Positions 8,126 to 11,300 of a DNA stretch of 11,300 nucleotides are shown one piece after another. Position numbers and translations under genes: made by a program. Source of the DNA: Candidatus Sericytochromatia bacterium (GTDB taxonomy: Bacteria; Cyanobacteriota; Sericytochromatia; UBA7694; JACMQJ01); contig JACMQJ010000074.1 in NCBI GenBank assembly GCA_014377055.1, forward strand, positions 1 to 11,300, in the 5' to 3' direction. The notes under the pieces were generated by a model. The model ran no database searches. It saw only the letters and a program-made list of their open reading frames with translations, and had not been told where the DNA came from. Position 1 is the stretch's first letter. Every line of letters starts with the position of its first letter.

Positions 8126-8209
8126 CTATTGAAAACTTTCTACGTTAAATAACGCATACACTAAATAAAAAAGAATGAGAATTGATATTATCATTGCAAA
8201 ACTCCACAT
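8126..8209 (-). CDS. kdpF: KdpF small membrane subunit
   Basis: This is a 27-codon gene, ATG at 8209 and TAG at 8126-8128, directly ahead of kdpA. It encodes one hydrophobic helix rich in I, L and F, followed by YLVYALFNVESF. The tail closely resembles the E. coli KdpF ending (YLVYALINAEAF), and the size, position and orientation are those of kdpF. KdpF is a lipid-like single-span peptide that stabilises the KdpFABC complex in the membrane. A strong ribosome site, GAGGAG (8215-8220), sits 5 nt upstream of the ATG and is the best site in the operon, so kdpF likely recruits ribosomes for kdpA as well. Its small size makes it easy to miss. The C-terminal match to KdpF is the main proof. Confidence 0.93.
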   Translation of the reverse strand: MWSFAMIISILILFYLVYALFNVESFQ

Positions 8210-8224
8210 AAGTTCTCCTCAACT

Positions 8225-8263
8225 ATAAAATAAAATTGCTGACTTTTTTAGTGACTCAGCAAT
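8225..8263 (-). terminator. Terminator-like hairpin in the kdp leader (possible attenuator)
   Basis: On the minus strand an 8-bp stem, ATTGCTGA against TCAGCAAT (8263-8256 and 8242-8235), encloses a 13-nt loop, and T-rich sequence (TTTTATTTTAT) follows at once. It ends just before the kdpF ribosome site. As an intrinsic terminator it would stop transcription just ahead of kdpF, which suggests attenuation. The stem is short and AT-rich, so this is only a candidate. Confidence 0.4.
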
Positions 8264-8328
8264 ATCAATATAATTAAATACGAATGAACTTTTTATTTTA
8301 AATGAATGTTTTTGTATGGCTTAAAGAT

Positions 8329-8344
8329 AATCTATGTTTAGATT
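8329..8344. other. Small perfect hairpin in the kdp leader
   Basis: AATCTA and TAGATT are perfect 6-bp complements around a four-base loop, just downstream of the proposed kdp promoter. It could be an operator half-site pair or a 5' leader hairpin. Its function is unknown. Confidence 0.3.
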
Positions 8345-8351
8345 GTAGATG

Positions 8352-8380
8352 CTTATAAAAAATAATTAAAAAAATCTCAA
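8352..8380 (-). promoter_or_regulatory. Candidate sigma70 promoter for kdpFABCD
   Basis: A TTGAGA (-35, 8375-8380) and a TATAAG (-10, 8352-8357) are separated by 17 bp of T-rich DNA on the minus strand. This would start the transcript about 135 bp before kdpF and place the hairpins at 8329-8344 and 8235-8263 in the leader. In AT-rich DNA such matches arise by chance, so confidence is limited. Confidence 0.3.
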
Positions 8381-8599
8381 TCTTTACAAAATATTTATAT
8401 TTTAAGGATAGATACTTGGCTATGAATAAGAAACTAAGTAAGACAAATATACACAAATAATATTTAAGAATCTGTGTTAATCAATTAAAATTAGGAGTAG
8501 AAAGAAAGTATTTTCGTTATTTCATTTTCAGTAAAAATAAATATATTTGGAGTTTGGGAGGGACTCCTGAGTTTTAAAGTAATATGTAGCTATATACTT

Positions 8600-8640
8600 G
8601 CGTCAAGAATCCACGTGGGCTTGCCACGTGTGAGCGTCAA
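8600..8640. repeat. CACGTGG palindrome between GCGTCAA direct repeats
   Basis: The 7-bp stem CACGTGG/CCACGTG (8612-8618, 8624-8630) with a 5-base loop is flanked by identical GCGTCAA copies at 8600-8606 and 8634-8640. It sits 20 bp beyond the stop of the DUF4149 gene. It could act as a hairpin protecting or terminating that transcript, but there is no T-run after the stem on the minus strand, so an intrinsic terminator is unlikely. The GC-rich style matches a dispersed palindromic repeat. Confidence 0.6.
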
Positions 8641-8659
8641 CTTAATACAAAAATTATAT

Positions 8660-9160
8660 TTAGCTTTGTTCTTTTTTATACTGAAATGAAACCATTATGA
8701 CTAAAGGAATAAGACCGAATAAAAATGCTGCTTTAGCAAATGCTTCTGACTGTTTATGTAAAGAAACAAAATCAGTATTAGTCCATAATGTTGGACCTTT
8801 TTGCTCAATCCTCATTTGATTTATTTTTGGTGCAATCTGAAAATTTGAATAACCAATTAAAAAAGTAACTAAAATAACAGATCCTATTTGTGCATACCAT
8901 ATTTTATTTAATATATCTTTTTTTAGTAAGATAAATCTAATCATTTCAGAAAATAATGTTATGAGTGCACAAATAAAAGCTACCAAGAAAAACTTTGTAA
9001 AGATATCAGCCATTAAGTTTGAAGCCATAGGTCTTGGTGTAATTTCTCTAAAAACAGTTGGAGCAACAAATAATCCTAAAGATAATACTCCAAATGTTAC
9101 TATTGACATTGGTATAAAGCTAAAAATATTAATTGCTGAATTAATTTTGTTATTGTTCAT
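8660..9160 (-). CDS. DUF4149 (TMEM205-like) membrane protein
   Basis: A 166-residue protein with four predicted membrane helices (about 13-36, 54-78, 88-107, 141-160) and short hydrophilic ends. Two features suggest the DUF4149/TMEM205-like family: GLFVAPTVF (29-37) in the first helix, and FVSLHKQSE (131-139) just before the last helix. The biochemical role of this family is not established. It starts 3 nt after the hemE stop with no separate ribosome site, so it is probably co-translated with hemE, which hints at a role linked to heme or tetrapyrrole supply. I considered HemJ (also a four-helix protein of the heme pathway), but I do not recognise HemJ motifs. The family call is from motif memory. 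Confidence 0.75.
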   Translation of the reverse strand: MNNNKINSAINIFSFIPMSIVTFGVLSLGLFVAPTVFREITPRPMASNLMADIFTKFFLVAFICALITLFSEMIRFILLKKDILNKIWYAQIGSVILVTFLIGYSNFQIAPKINQMRIEQKGPTLWTNTDFVSLHKQSEAFAKAAFLFGLIPLVIMVSFQYKKEQS

Positions 9161-9163
9161 ATT

Positions 9164-10192
9164 TTAAAAATTTTTAACAGTATCAACCATAACTTTAACA
9201 TTTTCTACTGGTATATCAGGAAGAATACCATGACCAAGATTAAAGATATAGCCTGTTTCTTTGCCAAATTTATTAAGAGTTTCAAGAGTTTTTTGTTTTA
9301 CAGATTCTGGACTTCCATATAAACAGCAAGGATCCATATTACCTTGTAAGGCAACTTTTTTACCAACACGATTTTTTGCATCTTTTAAATCAACCATCCA
9401 ATCAATACTAAGAACATCTGCTTGTGTTTCTACCATTTTTTCTAATATATTACCACAACCATTGATATATAATGTTACAGGTACGTCAGTGAGTTTTTTT
9501 AGTCTTGTAATGACTTCTTTTTCATAAGGAAAAGCATATTTTACATAGTCATCATAAGCTAGGCATCCTGCCCAAGTATCAAAGATTTGAACCATTGAAG
9601 TACCTGCTTTAATCTGTGCATAGAGATGTTTTACTACTGTTTCGGTAGTTTTTTCCATTAATAAATCAAAAGTTTTTTTGTCATTAAACATCAATGATTT
9701 TATTTTTGTATAGTTTCGACTTCCACCGCCCTCAATCATATAAGCAGCAAGAGTCCAAGGAGCACCAGAAAATCCAAGAACTGGTAATTTATCGTCTAAC
9801 TTTTCTCTAAAAAGTTTAATTGATTCAGCAACAAAAGGCATATCAACATCAGGTTCAGGTATTTTTAAGGCAACAACATCATCATAATTAGTTATAGGAT
9901 TATGTAATTTTGGACCATGATCTTTTTCAAAAGTAACTTTTATTCCCATTGCTTCAACAGGTACAAGAATATCAGAAAATATTATTCCTGCATCCATACC
10001 TATAACATCAATTGGCTGCATTGATATTTCAGCAGCAAGCTCAGGGGTGCGACATAAAGTCATAAACTCATAATTTTTTCTGATAGCCATATATTCTTTC
10101 ATATATCTACCAGCTTGACGCATGATCCATACAGGGACTCTATCTACAGGTTCTTTTCTTGCCGCTCTAACTAAAAAATCTTTTGTACTCAT
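9164..10192 (-). CDS. hemE: Uroporphyrinogen decarboxylase HemE
   Basis: HemE converts uroporphyrinogen III to coproporphyrinogen III by removing four acetate carboxyl groups, a cytoplasmic step in heme synthesis. The 342 residues match the usual length. Both family signatures are clear: PVWIMRQAGRY (20-30) and GFSGAPWTLAAYMIEGG (140-156). The residues lining the active site of characterised enzymes are present: R25 and R29, D74 in FSDIL, Y151, and H321 in LGHGILPD (319-326). The start ATG at 10192 fits the family N-terminus (TKDFLVRAARKEPVDRVPV), although the ribosome site is weak (AAGTAG). It is followed by the DUF4149 gene after 3 nt. A candidate promoter and inverted repeat lie upstream. 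No sign of damage; the presence of hemE argues for a heme-making organism. Confidence 0.97.
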   Translation of the reverse strand: MSTKDFLVRAARKEPVDRVPVWIMRQAGRYMKEYMAIRKNYEFMTLCRTPELAAEISMQPIDVIGMDAGIIFSDILVPVEAMGIKVTFEKDHGPKLHNPITNYDDVVALKIPEPDVDMPFVAESIKLFREKLDDKLPVLGFSGAPWTLAAYMIEGGGSRNYTKIKSLMFNDKKTFDLLMEKTTETVVKHLYAQIKAGTSMVQIFDTWAGCLAYDDYVKYAFPYEKEVITRLKKLTDVPVTLYINGCGNILEKMVETQADVLSIDWMVDLKDAKNRVGKKVALQGNMDPCCLYGSPESVKQKTLETLNKFGKETGYIFNLGHGILPDIPVENVKVMVDTVKNF

Positions 10193-10253
10193 TATTATCT
10201 ACTTAATATAATTAATCTAAATCTAGCTTTAATTATATTAAATTAAAACTTAA

Positions 10254-10293
10254 AATGTATTAAATATTTCTTAAGTAAAAGATTTAATACATT
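10254..10293. promoter_or_regulatory. 12-bp inverted repeat upstream of hemE
   Basis: AATGTATTAAAT (10254-10265) and ATTTAATACATT (10282-10293) are perfect complements with a 16-base centre that itself contains CTTAAG. It lies 62-101 bp before the hemE ATG and directly downstream of the candidate -10 box at 10294-10299. That position suits an operator or 5' leader hairpin. It is wholly A/T apart from one G and one C, so a weak terminator for the gene at 10409 is also possible. Confidence 0.5.
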
Positions 10294-10322
10294 AGTATAC
10301 TTGTTAAAAATTGTGTTTGTAA
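10294..10322 (-). promoter_or_regulatory. Candidate hemE promoter
   Basis: A TATACT (-10, 10294-10299) lies 17 bp downstream of TTACAA (-35, 10317-10322) on the minus strand. The start would fall inside the 12-bp inverted repeat. The -10 is good and the -35 poor. A TATAAT at 10347-10352 is an alternative, but with no fair -35. Confidence 0.3.
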
Positions 10323-10408
10323 CATTTTTATTTTGCTACTTCAAGTATTATAGACTTGTAATAATTAAACAAACTAAGCATAAATCTATAATTTATTTAT
10401 CAAAAAAG

Positions 10409-10954
10409 TTAATCTGGTGTTTTATCTAAAACATCATGAGTTAGAGCTGTCCACAAGTCAACCTGACCACTATATAAGTCATTTGGAGATTTATAATTTA
10501 TATTCCTAATAACTATTTTTTTTTCTTTAGCTGTTATTCTATTAAAACCTAATCTTTGTAAATTTTCTTTAAACTCGTCAAAAAAGTATGCTTGTTTTAT
10601 TGTCAATGGCTCATCTTCAATATTAGTGAAGCTTGGTGAATAAGCATCAGGATCTATATTATCTACCTCATAAAAAAAATCTAATGAATAAGCTTTTACC
10701 AGTTTAGAAAATAATAATTGTCCACTGTACAATACTTTAAATCTATCTTTTTTAAATTCACCAAATTTTATATAAAACGATCTTGAAGGCCAAATATTAT
10801 TTGTTGAAGATTCAAGAGAAAATTTATGTTTTTCTATTATTCCTATTGAATTAGGATCAATTTCAAAATTTTGACTACATTTGTCTAAATATAACTCAAT
10901 ATTATTTTTTACATAAATTTCATCTAATATATCTGTTATATATTTATCTAACAT
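10409..10954 (-). CDS. Hypothetical soluble protein
   Basis: This is an intact 181-residue ORF that I do not recognise. It has no signal peptide or membrane helix and looks soluble and acidic. The middle is rich in aromatic and beta-type segments (SRSFYIKFGEFKKDRFKVLY, about 58-76). A helical part (about 117-136, ending LQRLGF) is followed by a short beta-like KKIVIRNI. An in-frame TAA lies directly before the ATG at 10954, so that is the earliest possible start. A short upstream ORF (10944-10976) with an AGGAG site overlaps it and may couple its translation. The HNH remnant just upstream makes an immunity- or antitoxin-like role conceivable, but there is no sequence proof. It is followed by a 216-bp gap before hemE, so it is probably a separate transcript. 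Confidence 0.6.
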   Translation of the reverse strand: MLDKYITDILDEIYVKNNIELYLDKCSQNFEIDPNSIGIIEKHKFSLESSTNNIWPSRSFYIKFGEFKKDRFKVLYSGQLLFSKLVKAYSLDFFYEVDNIDPDAYSPSFTNIEDEPLTIKQAYFFDEFKENLQRLGFNRITAKEKKIVIRNINYKSPNDLYSGQVDLWTALTHDVLDKTPD

Positions 10955-10976
10955 TTAAATAATGTTTCATTTGCAT
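10944..10976 (-). other. Short overlapping upstream ORF with ribosome site
   Basis: An AGGAG (10980-10984) precedes ATG at 10976 and a second in-frame ATG at 10970, the latter at a good 9-nt spacing. The ORF encodes about 10 residues and ends in TAA (10944-10946), overlapping the start of the gene at 10409-10954, which has no ribosome site of its own. This is the arrangement of a leader peptide or re-initiation switch. It may also be chance, with the real start of the downstream gene unusual. Confidence 0.35.
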
Positions 10977-11041
10977 TAACTCCTAGAATAGCTTCATAAA
11001 TCACAATTCATACATTTATAAGACTTACTTTAATACAATGA

Positions 11042-11075
11042 CTATATTAGTATACAAAAATGTAGACTAATATAG
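11042..11075. repeat. Strong hairpin at the HNH remnant end
   Basis: A 14-bp stem with one mismatch (11042-11055 pairing with 11062-11075) and a six-base loop overlaps the stop codon of the HNH remnant (11047-11049). An AT-rich ATTTATT follows on the plus strand, but there is no U-run on the minus strand. It may be a bidirectional terminator-like structure or the end of an inserted element. Confidence 0.5.
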
Positions 11076-11232
11076 ATTTATTAATTAGTGGAGTATCCCT
11101 AAAAAGTTGGACACAATTTCTACAAATCAGGTCGGAGTATTTTAACTTTCCTCCTATAAAATTAGGTATTATATGCTCTTTTGTTTTATTATCATTCGTT
11201 AGTTCCGTACCACACAAATAACAAATATTAAT
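11047..11232 (-). pseudogene. HNH endonuclease remnant without start codon
   Basis: About 61 residues show the treble-clef HNH pattern: CYLCG (first zinc pair), KEHIIPNFIGGK (EH-x-x-P core and the GG turn) and LICRNC (second zinc pair). HNH_5-type proteins normally continue 'CN...fG..iD'; here the sequence reads CVQLFRDTPL, so the usual Asn and Gly are replaced. No ATG, GTG or TTG occurs in frame before the first Cys, where the start is expected. The nearest codons are ATT, which may be a mutated ATG. It ends at TAA (11047-11049) inside a hairpin, shorter than complete family members. The upstream boundary is set arbitrarily at the ATT nearest the expected start. It follows the Rpn-like stop by only a few bases. 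It is probably a decayed gene fragment. Confidence 0.65.
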
Positions 11233-11237
11233 TTTAT

Positions 11238-11300
11238 TTATAATTTTTCTATTTCTTCTTTTTGTAAACCTGTTAATTTTATTATTAATTCAATATTTAA
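11238..11300 (-). CDS. C-terminal end of a second Rpn-family protein (partial)
   Basis: The last 20 codons before TAA (11238-11240) run off the right edge of the window. They read IELIIKLTGL and EEIEKL at the end. The tail of the split Rpn gene at 577-1428 has IESISKATSL and KEIEKM at the same positions, so the two share the pattern I-E-x-I-x-K-x-T-x-L...E-I-E-K. This short tail is typical of Rpn/PD-(D/E)XK transposase-like proteins. The match is only 20 residues long; whether the rest of the gene is intact cannot be seen. Confidence 0.5.
   Translation of the reverse strand, partial: LNIELIIKLTGLQKEEIEKL

Larger units (their letters stand above)
8210..8659. other. Intergenic region: kdp promoter and leader
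   Basis: These 450 bp carry no coding region that I can support. From the kdp side they hold the kdpF ribosome site, a terminator-like hairpin (8225-8263), a small perfect hairpin (8329-8344), a possible promoter (8352-8380), a GC-rich hairpin GGAGT/ACTCC (8549-8567), and a palindrome between direct repeats (8600-8640) that lies just after the DUF4149 gene. I found no match to the c-di-AMP (ydaO) riboswitch consensus or another riboswitch I know. No KdpE-like operator is recognisable. The region between 8381 and 8548 is AT-rich, with nothing I can name. Confidence 0.6.

Noticed and set aside
8281..8580. c-di-AMP (ydaO) or other known riboswitch in the kdp leader
   Set aside because: The minus-strand sequence has no recognisable conserved aptamer core; only short hairpins are seen.
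8608..8632. Intrinsic terminator of the hemE-DUF4149 unit
   Set aside because: The hairpin is strong but no T-run follows it on the transcribed strand.
8660..9160. HemJ-type protoporphyrinogen oxidase next to hemE
   Set aside because: Four helices and the location fit, but I do not recognise HemJ motifs, while GLFVAPTVF and the FVSLHKQSE block fit DUF4149.
1..11300. CRISPR arrays, tRNA or rRNA genes
   Set aside because: No regularly spaced repeats and no tRNA or rRNA signatures were seen on either strand.

Overview
The window is AT-rich DNA with a standard genetic code. Every recognisable gene lies on the minus strand, so transcription runs from high to low coordinates. The core is a complete high-affinity potassium-uptake operon, kdpF-kdpA-kdpB-kdpC, followed by a kdpD that lacks its kinase half. 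Upstream of it is a two-gene unit, hemE plus a small DUF4149/TMEM205-like membrane protein. The heme-pathway gene and the Kdp ATPase point to a free-living, probably Gram-negative-type bacterium. The sequence alone does not fix the phylum. A Melainabacteria/Vampirovibrionia-like lineage is only a weak guess, from the AT-rich composition, the Rpn-type genes and the DUF4149 neighbour.

Layout from left to right. Positions 1-576 hold no intact gene: a 70-codon transposase-like remnant (81-293), a long hairpin (319-369) and the left copy of a direct repeat (451-562). Positions 577-1428 are an Rpn-family nuclease/transposase-like gene split by one amber codon. Positions 1451-1550 are the right copy of the repeat, which overlaps the 3' end of kdpD. 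Positions 1496-8209 are kdpD (truncated), kdpC, kdpB, kdpA and a 27-codon kdpF. A GC-rich palindromic repeat patch (4141-4277) separates kdpB from kdpC. Positions 8210-8659 are the kdp leader and promoter region, with a terminator-like hairpin just ahead of kdpF and a second GC-rich palindromic repeat near the far end. Positions 8660-10192 are the DUF4149 gene and hemE, 3 bp apart. Positions 10193-10408 carry a candidate hemE promoter and a 12-bp inverted repeat. Positions 10409-10954 encode an unrecognised soluble protein. Positions 10955-11300 hold a strong hairpin, a start-less HNH endonuclease remnant and the C-terminal end of a second Rpn-family protein.

How it works together: KdpA (channel-like K+ subunit), KdpB (P-type ATPase), KdpC and KdpF form the KdpFABC pump. 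KdpD is normally the membrane sensor kinase that activates the pump's own operon through KdpE. Here KdpD keeps its KdpD-type ATP-binding, USP, four-helix membrane and GAF regions but stops before the HisKA/HATPase module, and no kdpE is present. Classical phosphorelay control therefore cannot be encoded by the genes in this window. The conserved core is bracketed by decayed mobile or selfish genes (Rpn, HNH, transposase-like), and one of these decay zones adjoins the kdpD truncation. I saw no clear new multi-gene system. The most interesting points are the kinase-less kdpD with its duplicated tail, the overlooked kdpF, and the GC-rich palindromes inside an AT-rich operon.
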